The notes: a model not told the origin generated them from the sequence alone. A stretch of 64,000 nt of DNA from Flaccisagitta enflata (GCA_965153355.1 OZ231127.1:84444001-84508000); one strand, 5' to 3'; counted from the stretch's first letter, positions 11,759 through 24,065 are shown. Made by a program: numbers and translations.

Positions 11759-11790
11759 ATTGGCCGTGTATTCGGCCTTGTTTGTAACCG
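11615..11790 (+). repeat. Family B modular element
   Basis: Begins TTTTTAGTTGCGGACACGCAACTCTATAAGAG (hairpin), then (GTCC/GGTC)n, then gtgcacgagtcgaaaagtgt-like and cccctgcccacccgtccg segments, and ends GGCCGTGTATTCGGCCTTGTT. The right arm of the perfect inverted repeat is part of it. Other copies: 19285 (-), 26446 (-), 52743, 52908, 63530. Confidence 0.85.
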
Positions 11791-12254
11791 TGATGCTCCT
11801 AGTAACACAAGCAACCCGGAGTTGCAATATATCGATATATATCGTTGCGGACGGGGGATGGGGGACGGGGGCAGGGGCGCATCCTTATAGCAAGTGGCAT
11901 CATTACCTCAGACCGATTTTTTTTGGTGCGCGACTTAGGGGTGGGCTCATCGTTGTTCTCCCTCTGGGGGTACTTGTTTTGGTCATATTACTCTTTTGTT
12001 TCTGTGTCTCTGCGCTGTTATCGGCCTTCTGCTTTTGCTTTGCAATGCAATGGCGCCGGCGCTGAAAACTGCAGAAACCCCTCCAACCCCTACCCATCCC
12101 CTTTCGCCCCCCCCCCTCCACAACCCCCATTCCTCCGCTCCCCCCCCCCACCGCCTTACGAACAGAAAAAATGCAGAGAAGCTAATTTCCGTCAATTTCC
12201 TTTTTCTCTTTCTCTTTCTCATTGGCTATGCCTCACTTTACCTTACACTTCCTC

Positions 12255-12335
12255 TGTGTGTGTGTGTGTTAGTGTTAGTGTGTGTGTCTGTTGGTGTGTG
12301 TGTTTGTTAGTATGTGTGTTTGTGTGTGTGTGTGT

Positions 12336-12432
<97 letters not shown>

Positions 12433-12440
12433 TGTGTGTC
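12255..12440. repeat. (GT)n microsatellite
   Basis: GT dinucleotide array with TTAGT interruptions at the left, pure from about 12345 to 12430. A short TGTC and CT run follows to about 12520. The Val/Cys-rich frames here are artefacts of the repeat. Confidence 0.95.
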
Positions 12441-12988
12441 TGTGTGTGTTTGTGTCTGTGTGTTTGTGTTTGCGTGTCTGTCTGTCTGCCGGCCTTTCTT
12501 ACTGTCTCTCTCTCTCTCTCTCATTCTTTTTCAATTCCAGCCACGTATTGGTTCTTGTTTTTTGTCTGTAAAGAGTTCTTATAATCTAAATTAGTGAGTA
12601 ACAACGTCAGCAAAGTGAAAAAGTCTTACCGATACTTCGCATTTTGCCAAGTCTTTTTTTCTGTATTTAAAATTCGTTAGTCGTAAGCACGCAACACTTC
12701 ACCCCGCTTTATCGGTCCATCGGTCGTTTAGTCAGTTTATCTGTTTGTTGATCAGTCACACTCTTCCTTTTTTAGGCGTTCATAAGCTTCTTGGCCCTAC
12801 GTTCCTTATCTAAATGCCCAAGTTCTCTATTATGATTTTGGCCACTCGCCACAGATTAGCAAGCCCGACTCACCCTCCAAATGAGACATAAACAGTGAGC
12901 TTACCCTCAATTAAGACCAACAATCAGCTCACTTTCCAGTTGAATCAACAATAAGCTTACCCTTCGTTGAGATCAGTAGTGAGCTTAC
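12441..12988. other. Intron 7 start, with family A fragment
   Basis: A degenerate family A 5' end lies near 12675-12760 (gtaagcacgcaacacttcaccc, tatcggtccatcggtcg). At 12890-12985 there are three imperfect copies of a short gagcttaccctc-type unit just inside the donor of exon 7. The unit contains the complement of the donor, so it may be another small splice-junction duplication. Confidence 0.5.
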
Positions 12989-13095
12989 CCTCCAGTGAGT
13001 TCCATGAGTCTGCTCCACTTTCTTCGTTGCCTCCACGCCGAGGTTGTACAAATCATCGTAATCATCGCACTTGTCCGTTGTGTAGCCCCATGGCA
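12989..13095 (-). CDS. Zinc carboxypeptidase exon 7
   Basis: A 107-nt exon with acceptor CAACTTTCAG and donor AGG|GTAAGC. Two bases complete a Met codon begun by the last base of exon 6 (A|TG), giving LMPWGYTTDKCDDYDDLY and ending GTHWR in phase 0. This is the stretch after the His196 strand in M14A enzymes (CPA has LMYPYGY then DELDQL). It includes the conserved acidic helix start (DDYDDL) and the helix running to the Gly-Thr turn. The Cys in DKCDDY is extra relative to bovine CPA. The first seven exon bases and the whole acceptor are the template of the 53-bp satellite immediately upstream. Confidence 0.95.
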
Positions 13096-15200
13096 CTGAA
13101 AGTTGAAATGGCACAATTAACTAGGCAGGGGCGATGAGTCTCATGGCACTGAAAGTTGACATGGCACAATTAACTAGGCAGGGGCAATGAGTCTCATGGC
13201 ACTGAAAGTTGACATGGCACAATTAACTAGGCAGGGGCAATGGGTCTCATGGCACTGAAAGTTGACATGGCACAATTAACTAGGCAGGGGCAATGAGTCT
13301 CATGGCACTGAAAGTTGACATGGCACAATTAACTAGGCAGGGGAAATGAGTCTCACGGCACTGAAAGTTGACATGGCACAATTAACTAGGCAGGGGCGAT
13401 GAGTCTCATGGCACTGAAAGTTGACATGGCACAATTAACTAGGCAGGGGCGATGAGTCTCATGGCACTGAAAGTTGACATGGCACAATTAACTAGGCAGG
13501 GGAAATGAGTCTCACGGCACTGAAAGTTGACATGGCACAATTAACTAGGCAGGGGCAATGAGTCTCATGGCACTGAAAGTTGACATGGCACAATTAACTA
13601 GGCAGGGGCAATGAGTCTCATGGCACTGAAAGTTGACATGGCACAATTAACTAGGCAGGGGCAATGGGTCTCATGGCACTGAACGTGGTCATGACACAAT
13701 TAACTAGGCAGGGGCGATGAGTCTCATGGCACTGAACGTGGTCATGATGCAATTACCTAGGCAGGGGCGATGAGTCCCATGGCACTGAAAGTTGACATGG
13801 CACAATTAACTAGGCAGGGGCAATGAGTCCCATGGCACTGAACGTGGTCATGATGCAATTAACTAGGCAGGGGCAATGGGTCTCATGGCACTGAACGTGG
13901 TCATGATGCAATTACCTAGGCAGGGGCGATGAGTCCCATGGCACTGAAAGTTGACATGGCACAATTAACTAGGCAGGGGCAATGGGTCTCATGGCACTGA
14001 ACGTGGTCATGACACAATTAACTAGGCAGGGGCGATGAGTCTCATGGCACTGAACGTGGTCATTATGCAATTACCTAGGCAGGGGCGATGAGTCCCATGG
14101 CACTGAAAGTTGACATGGCACAATTAACTAGGCAGGGGCAATGAGTCCCATGGCACTGAACGTGGTCATGATGCAATTAACTAGGCAGGGGCAATGGGTC
14201 TCATGGCACTGAACGTGGTCATGATGCAATTACCTAGGCAGGGGCGATGAGTCCCATGGCACTGAAAGTTGACATGGCACAATTAACTAGGCAGGGGCAA
14301 TGAGTCCCATGGCACTGAACGTGGTCATGATGCAATTAACTAGGCAGGGGCAATGGGTCTCATGGCACTGAACGTGGTCATGATGCAATTAACTAGGCAG
14401 GGGCAATGAGTCTCATGGCACTGAAAGTTGACATGGCACAATTAACTAGGCAGGGGCAATGAGTCTCATGGCACTGAACGTGGTCATGATGCAATTAACT
14501 AGGCAGGGGCAATGGGTCTCTTGGCACTGAAAGTAAGCACAATGAACTAGGCAGGGGCAATGAGTCTCTTGGTACTGAAAGTAAGCACAATGAACTAGGC
14601 AGGGGCAATGAGTCTCTTGGCACTGAAAGTAAGCACAATGAACTAGGCAGGGGCAATGAGTCTCATGGCACTGAAAGTGGACATGGCGCAATGAACTAGG
14701 CAGGGGCAATGAGTCTCATGGCACTGAAAGTGGACATGGTACAATCAACTAGGCAGGGGCAATGAGTCTCACGGTACTGAAAGTTGACATGGCACAATTA
14801 AATAGGCAGGGGCAATGAGTCCCATGGCACTGAAAGTCGACATGGCACAATTAAATAGGCAGGGGCAATGATTCTCATGGCACTGAAAGTTGACATGGCA
14901 CAATGAACTAGGCAGGGGCAATGAGTCTCATGGCACTGAAAGTGGACATGGCGCAATGAACTAGGCAGGGGCAATGAGTCTCATGGCACTGAAAGTGGAC
15001 ATGGTACAATTAACTAGGCAGGGGCAATGAGTCTCATGGCACTGAAAGTTGACATGGCATGATTAGTTAGACAGGGGCAATGACTCAATGAGCCCCATGA
15101 CATTGAAAGTTGACATGGCACAAAGCCGCAAAATTGATTTAGCAGGAGCAAAAAGCCCCATGGCACTTAAATTGAACAGGGAGGATATAGTTGAGCAGGG
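13091..15200 (-). repeat. 53-bp satellite built on the exon 7 splice acceptor, about 40 copies
   Basis: Plus-strand unit: ctcatggcactgaaagttga then catggcacaattaactaggc then aggggcaatgagt. Read on the gene strand, each copy has TTAATTGTGCCATGTCAACT, then TTCAG, then TGCCATG. That matches the true acceptor and the first seven bases of exon 7 (CAACTTTCAG|TGCCATG). I count about 40 copies by the gcagggg word. Copies near 14520-14640 are shortened to about 46 bp, and the outermost ones (15060-15200) are the most degenerate. A subset carries gaacgtggtcatg in place of gaaagttgacatg, in an alternating order that suggests block duplication. Confidence 0.95.
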
Positions 15201-15284
15201 GCAATGATCCCCATGCCACTGAAACCAAAAAGAGTAAGATAGGCAAGTACAATAAGCTAAGAAAAGTGTTAGTGTGATAATCTG

Positions 15285-15291
<7 letters not shown>

Positions 15292-15370
<79 letters not shown>
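15292..15370. repeat. (CT)n microsatellite abutting the exon 6 donor
   Basis: A run of about 75 bases of CT on the plus strand, so GA in the transcript, starting a few bases after the exon 6 donor (A|GTATGG). Confidence 0.95.
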
Positions 15371-15372
<2 letters not shown>

Positions 15373-15377
15373 CATAC

Positions 15378-15527
15378 TCAGCCATAATTGTGAGAATGCA
15401 TGGAACGAGATGTAAGCTTTGATGTTATTCTTGAGAGACATGATCGTCTGCGCCGTCGTCCGGACTTCCACTTCGGAAAACGCGTGAGGCCCGGGGTAAA
15501 TGTCTGAACACGGATTCCGCGAGACGC
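15378..15527 (-). CDS. Zinc carboxypeptidase exon 6 (His196 zinc ligand)
   Basis: A 150-nt exon with acceptor GATGACGCAG and donor A|GTATGG. Phase 1 in and phase 1 out, completing GGC with the last G of exon 5. It encodes VSRNPCSDIYPGPHAFSEVE, then a helix, and ends IKAYISFHAFSQLWL. SRNPC carries the partner Cys of the conserved 138-161 disulfide, FSEVE is the conserved Ser-Glu element, and the His of ISFHAFSQ is zinc ligand His196. The usual Tyr198 position is Phe. The weak pyrimidine tract of the acceptor is unusual. Confidence 0.95.
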   Translation of the reverse strand, partial: ASRGIRVQTFTPGLTRFPKWKSGRRRRRSCLSRITSKLTSRSMHSHNYG

Positions 15528-15679
15528 CTGCGTCATCAACATCAAGATATATGGAGTGGGAAAGATATGAGCTTTTGTGTATATTCGAAATTAAAAGATG
15601 TTTCAAGAGATAATTGCATGAGTCGGAAGGAGGCAAAGAAGGAAACAACAAGTACTGTTGTAACCATTATTGTTGTAAC

Positions 15680-15809
15680 TAGGGATGTGGAAGCGGTCGA
15701 TTTTAGTGCCGCTTCCACCGCTTCCGCTTCCGCTTCCATTTTGTAGTACAAATACTAGTAGCTATCCCATCCTCCGAAATGGAAGCGGTCTATCGCTTCC
15801 ACATCCCTA
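15680..15809. mobile_element. hAT-like MITE copy 1, 8-bp target duplication
   Basis: A 130-bp element with ends TAGGGATGTGGAAGCG and CGCTTCCACATCCCTA, flanked on both sides by GTTGTAAC (15672-15679 and 15810-15817). The interior contains reiterated cgcttccgcttcc words. The 8-bp duplication and the TAGGG terminus fit the hAT pattern. There is no coding capacity. Confidence 0.92.
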
Positions 15810-15817
15810 GTTGTAAC

Positions 15818-16440
15818 CATTATTCTTATTATTTCAACCATTACAGACTTCTCAGGTGCGCAAACGCGCCTCTATGTTCGTTGGTTGGTCGATCTTTTGT
15901 AGACGTGTTATGGTTATGGCTATGCCATCTTGGAAATGAGTGTACTTACACTTGAAACAAAGCATAAATTTCGAAAGGGTATTACCCCCCAAAATAAATA
16001 AAGCTATATTTACCAGATTGGTTCCATTTTAACCAGTTGTTTAGTGTCTTTCAAATGCGACCAAGCTAGGGCCAGTAGTTTAATTTTATTTGGAGTAGAA
16101 CTTTTCTGAAAGGTTGTGATTATCTCTCAGCGTAGGTATAATTTTTTCTAAGATGGTAGATCGTTAAGCTGGCGTTTCTTGTTATCTAAGTCTTAAGAGG
16201 ATTAACACTGAGGCAAAGGATAAGGCCCCAAAAAGGAGATATGACGTGGCCCGAATTGGGGCCGCTTTATGGTCCCGCAACGCGGACAGTTATAGCGTGA
16301 TTACACTGATAACAATTCTTTTTCATTCCCTCATAAAGAAGAAAAGACAACAAAGTTATAAGTTGGACCTTTAGTGGACTTACAGCAGATGTTGTTCTCT
16401 TGCCTTACCTGGATCAAAAAACTCTTTGAGCAGAATCTCA
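15818..16440. other. Unassigned intron 5 sequence
   Basis: Contains a degenerate family A start near 15854-15900 (aggtgcgcaaacgcgcctct). Otherwise nothing is recognised. Confidence 0.4.
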
Positions 16441-16441
16441 T

Positions 16442-16444
<3 letters not shown>

Positions 16445-16506
<62 letters not shown>

Positions 16507-16700
16507 AGAGAAAGAGAAAGAGAAAGAGAGAGAGAGAAAGAAAGAAAGAAAGAACAAAAGAAAAAAAGAAAGAAAGAAAGAAAGAATGAAAAAAAAAGAA
16601 AAAACGACAGACAAATAGACAGAGAGATAGAAAGAGAGAAAAAGAGAAAGAAAAAAGTTAAAAAAGAAGAATAAAGAAAGAAAAAGGAAGAAAGAAAAAA
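16445..16700. repeat. (GA)n grading into (GAAA)n purine tract
   Basis: (GA)n to about 16500, then GAAAGA and GAAA units to about 16700, with almost no pyrimidines. Confidence 0.9.
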
Positions 16701-16799
16701 TAAGTACCCTGGGGGTACAACGATACGTCCACCTGCATAGAATGATGCAATGACTTAACATTTTCCGTGATTTTCATGAGTTTTGGACTTGTGTAGTAC

Positions 16800-16905
16800 A
16801 GAGAGATGGACGGACAGACAGATGGACGGTCAGATAGACAAACCAATGGACGGACCAATGGACAGCCAAAGCCTCTTATAGAGATGTGTGGACGCATCTA
16901 AAAAG
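16800..16905 (-). repeat. Family B-like 5' fragment
   Basis: Minus-orientation (GGAC)n-type repeats followed by caaagcctcttatagagatgtgtggacgcatct. This matches the family B head (hairpin, CTATAAGAG) without its 3' part. Confidence 0.55.
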
Positions 16906-16915
16906 AAAGAAAGAG

Positions 16916-16989
<74 letters not shown>

Positions 16990-17035
16990 GAATAAAAAAA
17001 GAAAAAAAAGAAAAAAAAAAAGAAAAAGAAAACTA
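16906..17035. repeat. (GAAA)n microsatellite
   Basis: Perfect GAAA units from about 16915 to 16990, then an A-rich purine tail. Confidence 0.95.
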
Positions 17036-17965
17036 AAACATATATTCCAAACTTTTTTTTATTTTTTGTCATCCAAGACCATTTAGACATTTCTAGCTCA
17101 ATCCATTGAGTAAGGAGCTCTAATGAAAAAAATTTTTCTCAACAAATGAAGATTAAATTAGGCCCTAACTGTAAATGTATGCTTTGATTCAAATCAACAA
17201 GGTGGACAAAGTATCTAAAAGTATCTAACTCAGACCGATGAAACTATGAATCTAATACTAGAAGAAAAGACGAAGACTGAGAGACAGACAGAGGACAGCG
17301 CAATTGCCTTTATTTTTGGGAGTTGAGTAGGGAGGAAAGGAAGAACAGAGGAAAAGAGGAAAAAGAAATTGAGAAAATGGAAGCTGCGCTTATCAAAGGT
17401 TTTTGACCCACCACAGCGGGAACAATAACAGTAACTTACAGCGGGAAACATAAGTTGACTCATAACGTTGTTGGTTTTATGAACTGATACCAAACAATTT
17501 GAAGCAGGTTATGATGTGAAGGTCGACGTAACTTCCGCTGAAAGGCACCGTATAGCGGCTACATTTGGGCTGGCGTCATATATGCCAAAAAGAGACACAC
17601 GAAGGGTGTACTAACGGGAGTCTATCGCTGTATCAGCGGGATGCCTACTTCTTTGAAAGTCATCGAATCCCTGGGCAGCATTAACGTTAATGATGTAACT
17701 GCTTAAGTGGGTGATTAACTTATTTCAACAACGGCATCGAAAGAACAAACGCCGAGTTGCACTCGAAAATCCCTCTCCTAGCAGATCGCATGGGGCTCAG
17801 AATCTGATCATGACATTAGATTCGATGTATTATTGGGAAATTTGATGTAACCTTGTCTATAAATGATTCCATGTGAAAGTCATTGATGTCTTAAACTAAA
17901 AAAAAAAAGATCTACACAAACTGTCGATTCTCCGACTTATTGCCTTCGAAACTCCATTAAACTAA
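17036..17965. other. Unassigned intron 5 sequence
   Basis: About 930 bases of mixed composition. No repeat family, exon or RNA gene recognised. Confidence 0.3.
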
Positions 17966-18157
17966 GGCCGGATACACGGCTACCTAAGTCGCGTGCGGGT
18001 GGGCAGGGGCCATATTTGAGGTCACTAGACCATTTAGGCAGGAGCAGTGAAGTCCAAAAATAGAAATCATAAAAAAGTAAAATGTGACCAACCAACCAAC
18101 AGACAGACAGACAGACCGACAAAACGGGGTGTAGAGTCGCGTGCACGCGACTAAAAA
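17966..18157 (-). repeat. Family A modular element
   Basis: Reverse orientation. It starts aaggccggatacacggctac, carries gtcgcgtgcgggtgggcagg, a constant middle and (GACA)n/(AACC)n. It ends at the hairpin agtcgcgtgcacgcgact and aaaaa. Confidence 0.85.
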
Positions 18158-18530
18158 ATGTTTTATGAATAGTATATGAAAGATGAAATATTCACGCATT
18201 TGATATCATTGTCAGAGATGAACTTTATGATAGAGAAAGATAATCATGTGGTGAATACGAAATACGATTAGAAGAAAAGAGAACCAATCTTTTATCAAGA
18301 AGTCTCTCGCATTTACATTTACATGTTTGTTTTCTGGCAAGTGTATCTCACAAAGGAAACCAGGAGTTAGAATATCGTCACGGGCGGGTGGGCAGAGGCG
18401 TACAACCCCCCGACCCCGACCCTCCCCAACACGCGCACACACAGAAACATACTTGACAAAATCACAACCGCAGTATTTCACACTTTTAGACTGAGGATAA
18501 AGAGGAAAGCAAGGCAAACAAAATTAAACA
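18158..18530. other. Intron sequence with a family B 3' fragment
   Basis: Near 18372-18430 a minus-orientation piece (atatcgtcacgggcgggtgg) matches the 3' part of family B. The rest is unassigned. Confidence 0.4.
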
Positions 18531-18740
18531 AGGCCGGAAACACAGCTACCCCAGTCGCGTGCGGGTGGGCAGGGGCCATAATTGAGGTCAGTGGAGCATT
18601 TGGGCAGGAGCAGTATGGCCAAAAAAACCAAAAATGTCAAAAAAGTAAAGTGTGACGGACGGACGGATGGACGGACGAATGGACCGACAGACCGACGAAC
18701 GGACCGACAAAGTGGGGTGTAGAGTCGGGGTGCAGAGAAA
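18531..18740 (-). repeat. Family A modular element
   Basis: Same module order as 17966-18157, in the same orientation, with a (GGAC)n core near 18655-18710. The terminal hairpin is degraded (gtagagtcggggtgcagag). Confidence 0.8.
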
Positions 18741-19284
18741 AACACACTTAGAAATTACTTTTTCTTGTGGTCGAAATTATAAGACGGCCAAATGCGGAGA
18801 TTTTTTGCAATTTCAAAAACATAGTTCTCTTCGTAATCAAATTTAGAAGAGAACTATGTTCTTCGTTTTTTCGTTTTTTCATTTTGTATGCGTTCGTGGA
18901 CTGGAATCATTACGGACCGATGGACAAAGCCTCATATAGAGTTGTGCGTCCTCAAAAAAAAAAGGAGCATATCATTGTGGGAAGGCAAAAGAATTTAAGA
19001 TACAGTAGTTGCCAACCATTGGTTGATGTGGGAGAGTTAGCAGTAGAGAGAAAAGGTGCGGATAAAGAAAACAAATGACAAACGATAGATTAAGGCTGAG
19101 TAGACATTCACAATATGAGAGAAAGAAAATAATGGGGGAAAGGCCGCATCAGCCCGATAGGGCAACACGATGATGATGATGGTTTGTGCGTGGGCAAATG
19201 CGGAAGAAAGGAAAAGAAATATTCTACCACTGGAGCAAAAGAATCGTGAAAGAAGCTTGAGGAAAAACAAGTGACACGTGGTCA
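18741..19284. other. Unassigned, with a small direct duplication
   Basis: The phrase catagttctcttcgtaatca (about 18820) is followed at once by aattt and the near-complement agagaactatgttcttcg, giving a short imperfect hairpin at 18818-18862. A family B head fragment sits near 18915-18950. Confidence 0.4.
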
Positions 19285-19482
19285 CAATATCGTTGCGGCC
19301 GGGTGGGCAGGGGCAGCCAACCCCCATCCACACCCAACACCCAACCCAACCCCCTTTCCAACACAGACACATACACAAAAAGCTTCTTAAACGCTCATTT
19401 TCCCAGTGCTCGACTCGTGCACATGGACGGACCAACGGACGGACAAAGCTTCGTATAGAGTTGCGTGTCCGCAACTAAAAAG
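19285..19482 (-). repeat. Family B modular element
   Basis: Runs from acaatatcgttgcggccggg to agagttgcgtgtccgcaact in reverse orientation. A C-rich ccaacacccaaccc-type middle replaces the agtcgaaaagtg middle of other copies; the same variant occurs at 26446. Confidence 0.8.
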
Positions 19483-19710
19483 GTAGATTGGAGTGACTCT
19501 TGGCTTTGATTTATGGCATCATTGTGGTACAGAAACCAATTAAAAAAAATAATGTGTTGATTGTTACTTGAAAGGCATTTTCATTTAGGTAATTTAGCTC
19601 TTATACGCTTCTCAGTTGTTCAGTAAAGTTTACGAGGGGAATACAAATCAAGTCTTTGCACCTGTAAACTAGCATCAACTTTGGAAGGGTGCTGTCCCTG
19701 AACGAAAACA

Positions 19711-19925
19711 AGGCCGAATACACGACTACCCAAGTGGCGTGCGGGTGGGCAAGGGCAGTGATACAAAAAAATCTAACCCAAGCTTTTGGGCGGGAGCGGT
19801 ATGCAAAAACCGCCAATGAACGCCAAAAAAGCTGACAGGGACAGACGGACGGACGGACTGACCTATCGACCGATCGACCGACATAGCGAGTTATATGTTT
19901 TTAGGGTGGCTTGCACGCATATCAA
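19711..19925 (-). repeat. Family A modular element, diverged
   Basis: Reverse orientation, aaggccgaatacacgactac to a degraded terminal hairpin. The core is (GGAC)n and (CGAC)n near 19838-19880. Confidence 0.75.
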
Positions 19926-20720
<795 letters not shown>

Positions 20721-20900
20721 ACAGAGTAGTAGACGAATACAAGCAGGCAAACAGGATGAGAAAATAAGGAGGAGACATCACAAGAAAATGGAGGAGGGTA
20801 CAGCAAGAGTTGGACTGGCAAACCAACTAGCAACAAATATGATTGAGCATAAGGAAGGACAGCCAATTCTTTTACTCACCCTTATCTGGTTAAACAAATA

Positions 20901-21071
20901 CAGTAGAACCCCGCAATAACAGCCCCGCTTTTAAAGGTTCCCCATCAATAAAGGTCAACATTTTGAGGTCCCAAATGATAGTCTTTAATGTGATTTTACC
21001 TCTTTTTTTATCCTGAGATAACGGTGAAAAATCTTCAGTCCCAATGGGACCAATGAGGCGGGGTCCTACTG
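20901..21071. mobile_element. pogo/Tigger-like MITE, TA target duplication
   Basis: 171 bp with ends CAGTAGAACCCCGC and GCGGGGTCCTACTG, flanked by TA (20899-20900, 21072-21073). The CAGTAGAACCCCG terminus is typical of pogo/Tigger-related elements. No transposase remains. Confidence 0.85.
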
Positions 21072-21093
21072 TACTGATCTTACCATCATTTTT

Positions 21094-21232
21094 TGTTGTA
21101 GACACGCAACTATAAGTTTATATCTTACTGTATTGGTCAGTTCATCCTTCACATTTCTGAATTGTAAGCATTTTTTGCATTACTGCCCCTGCCCAACTGC
21201 TCATTACTGTCCAGCCATATATCTGGCTTTGT
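21094..21232 (+). repeat. Family B-like degenerate copy
   Basis: gtagacacgcaactataag head, ctgcccctgcccaactg middle and atatctggctttgttt tail are all recognisable, but the tetranucleotide core is lost. Confidence 0.55.
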
Positions 21233-21687
21233 TTGCTTTGATCCATGAGTAGTTGATAACAATTTTTGTACACTCTCATGCTGTAACGCTCTATTTGAGT
21301 GTGTAATAATAAAGAAAGTTTTATATTTTTTTATATTTTTTTCTGATGAAGCCTAGGAATCCGGTCTATCAATCCAAACGTTGATCAGCTTGAAGCAAAC
21401 AGGAAGAAATCAATTTGTTAATCTAATTGTTAATTTTCACAATATGATTAGATTGCATAATACAGACATAGAATTCAGAAGTATGAATAGAAAAGAGAGC
21501 AAATAACAATACAGAGAAAACATGCACATGATACCTCAATACACTTTTCTGTGTGGATAAACGTCATATATTTGGTCATGAAGAACTCAGAAGTAAATTT
21601 GCAGTCAGAAAATGAGATTGACACCACACCGACCAATGGCAATGGTGATGAAACAAGATACATGTGTAGCAGCCACTGAGGATAAGC

Positions 21688-21690
<3 letters not shown>
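21233..21690. other. Unassigned intron 5 sequence
   Basis: AT-rich, nothing recognised. Confidence 0.3.
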
Positions 21691-21750
<60 letters not shown>

Positions 21751-21800
21751 ACCCACCGAAAGACAGACAGAAAGACAGACAGACAGACAGACATACAGAA

Positions 21801-21860
<60 letters not shown>

Positions 21861-21900
21861 TAATAGACCGACCGAAGACTGGCAGATAGACAGACAGACA
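21691..21900. repeat. (GA)n then (GACA)n microsatellite
   Basis: Pure GA to about 21747, then GACA/GAAA units to about 21905. Confidence 0.95.
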
Positions 21901-22145
21901 GACTTACAGACAGATGCACTGACACACAAACCAAGACAGAGACAGACATTGCGTCAGGTAGTTAGACTTACACTTAGACTTGGACAGAGACTTAGACTTA
22001 AAGAGACAAAGAGAAACATAAATACGAGAGTGACAGCGACACTGAGACTTACAGAGACAGAGAAAGACAGAGAGCCGAAGACACACAAAGAGATAAAGTG
22101 ACAGATATATGAAAACGAGTGAAACAGAGACTCAAAGAGACAAAA

Positions 22146-22150
<5 letters not shown>

Positions 22151-22224
<74 letters not shown>

Positions 22225-22225
22225 A
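22151..22225. repeat. (GA)n microsatellite
   Basis: Uninterrupted GA run of about 70 bases. It is preceded from about 21905 by degraded GACA-rich sequence. Confidence 0.95.
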
Positions 22226-22411
22226 CTCTTGGGAATAGGGAACCGAGAAAGAGAGAGAATCGTTTAAAAGGGACATTTCCGAAATTAAGTTGAGTTCGCC
22301 ACCAGAAGAGAGAGGAAAAGAGGAGAGAGAGATTTTCTTTTAATCAATCTAGAAATGTCTCATGTCTTTGAGTGAGAGTGAAGCGCAAAAGCAGAGTGAA
22401 TGAGGGAGAGA

Positions 22412-22413
<2 letters not shown>

Positions 22414-22485
<72 letters not shown>

Positions 22486-22705
22486 AATAAGAAAGACAGA
22501 TAAACAGACAAACAGACAGACAGACAAACAGACAAACAGACAAACAGACAGACAAACAGACAGACAAACAGACAGACAAACAGACAGACAAACAGACAGA
22601 CAAACAGACAGACAAACAGACAAACAGACAGACAGACCGACAGAAAGACAGACAAAACCAAACCAAACCAAACTTAACCAAACCAAACCAAACCAAGCCA
22701 AACCA
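22414..22705. repeat. (GA)n, (ACAG/ACAA)n and (AACCA)n compound array
   Basis: GA to about 22482, then ACAGACAA units to about 22650, ending in about nine AACCA-type pentamers (aaccaaaccaaacc). Confidence 0.95.
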
Positions 22706-22897
22706 ATCAACTTATGGAAGCTCTAGATTGCAATTTGGACAGGCATGTTCTCCCTACCGTCATAAGATATCAAGTGCTCTGTTTATAGTCATAGATTTTC
22801 AATTCAATCTTGCTCAGATATCTTATTGAGGGAGAGATAAAGTAAGAAGTAAAAGCAGTTTCCTTTAAGACTGTGTTTTAATCGTTTTTCTTTTTTT

Positions 22898-23033
22898 TAG
22901 TCGCGTGCACGCGACTCTACAACCCGCTCTGTCCGTCTGTCTGTCGGTCGGTCTGTCGGTCACACTTTGCTTTTCTTAGCCGCCCCTGCCCACCCGCACG
23001 CGACTAATGTAGCCGTGTATCCGGCCTTGTTTT
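22898..23033 (+). repeat. Family A modular element, compact copy
   Basis: tttagtcgcgtgcacgcgac hairpin, a short (GTCT/GGTC)n core, cgcccctgcccacccgcacg and terminal tgtatccggccttgttt. The middle constant segment is missing. Confidence 0.85.
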
Positions 23034-23424
23034 CTTTTGTACAAATGATTTCTAATGATTTTCTCCCCTCTTTTGCCTATCCTTTTGCTTTTCTCTATTC
23101 ATGCTAACATCAATGATGGATCTTCGTTGACAACTTCACTCCAAATGTTTGTTCAGGTAACTATTTCTGGAAGTAATTTGTATATCACATGGTGATTGAT
23201 GAATATTACTAATCCTCAAGGACGCTTTTTTCGGAGGGTAAAGAAAGAACGGTTTCGTCACAGTTACACCCCGCTATAATGGATCCAAGAGTAATGGAAA
23301 ACCGTTTTTAACGAACATAAGATCCCATTCCTTTCATGTTATTTCTTTATTATTTCTCATACTGGTGAAAACAAAATTCGCCGATGACAAAAAGAATTTG
23401 TTGGTCCCTTGACATTCCTTACTG

Positions 23425-23700
23425 AGAGTAAGGGCGTGTTTCTAGTGAAGATGAAAAACGCGTTTGTTCCCGTGAAACGCGATAACAGTATGAACACATA
23501 TTCAAGAATTTCAACTGTCCCACAAGGGAGTGAGCAAAGTGAGTGAGCGAGCTTGTGAACAGAGCGAGTGAGCGAAGCGAGTGTAGCAAAGCGGAGCGCT
23601 GCGGAGCGAGTGAGCGGAGTGAGCGGTGCGAGCGAACGAACGTAGCAAGCGACCGAGTGGCCCGTTCAAAACGCGGTTGTCTCTGACTAGATACGCCTCC
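23425..23700 (+). repeat. Family D dispersed repeat
   Basis: Starts GGGCGTGTTTCTAGTGAAG and ends GACTAGATACGCCTCC, with TAA on both flanks (a possible 3-bp duplication). The interior is rich in gagcgaagcgagtg words. Confidence 0.85.
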
Positions 23701-23921
23701 TAAGTAATCAAAATCAAGCCCTCATAATCTGAAGAATCCAACCCAAGTTCTCCCGATCCACGAAACATAACCACGAAACATACCTCTCACCCCAAAATCA
23801 CCTCCTCATCACCACTCGTTCACATGGTCAACTCTTTATAGTCACGTAATGATGAACTGCTCATTTGCCGGAATGGTCGCAGGACAATGGACATGTCCAC
23901 CTGACTTGTTGCGTGATAGAC

Positions 23922-24065
23922 TCACACGGTGAAACGATCGACGGACAAACGCAAATTTGAGTGTGCAGTACCCGGACTGGTCAGGAAGGGTTCAACTGCA
24001 AGTGGGGAACACCAAACACCCGTAGCCAAATTAATCTGAAGGCAAAAAATTGATTGCATGACATT
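23922..24065 (+). repeat. Dispersed repeat E, copy 1
   Basis: acacggtgaaacgatcgacg through gattgcatgacattt. Its reverse complement, with moderate divergence, is at 27752-27895. It contains accggactggtcaggaaggg and caccaaacacccgt. Confidence 0.75.

Noticed and set aside
13091-15200. CRISPR-like array or protein with 53-bp repeats
   Set aside because: No spacers; 53 is not a multiple of three, so no lasting frame; explained as an acceptor-derived satellite.
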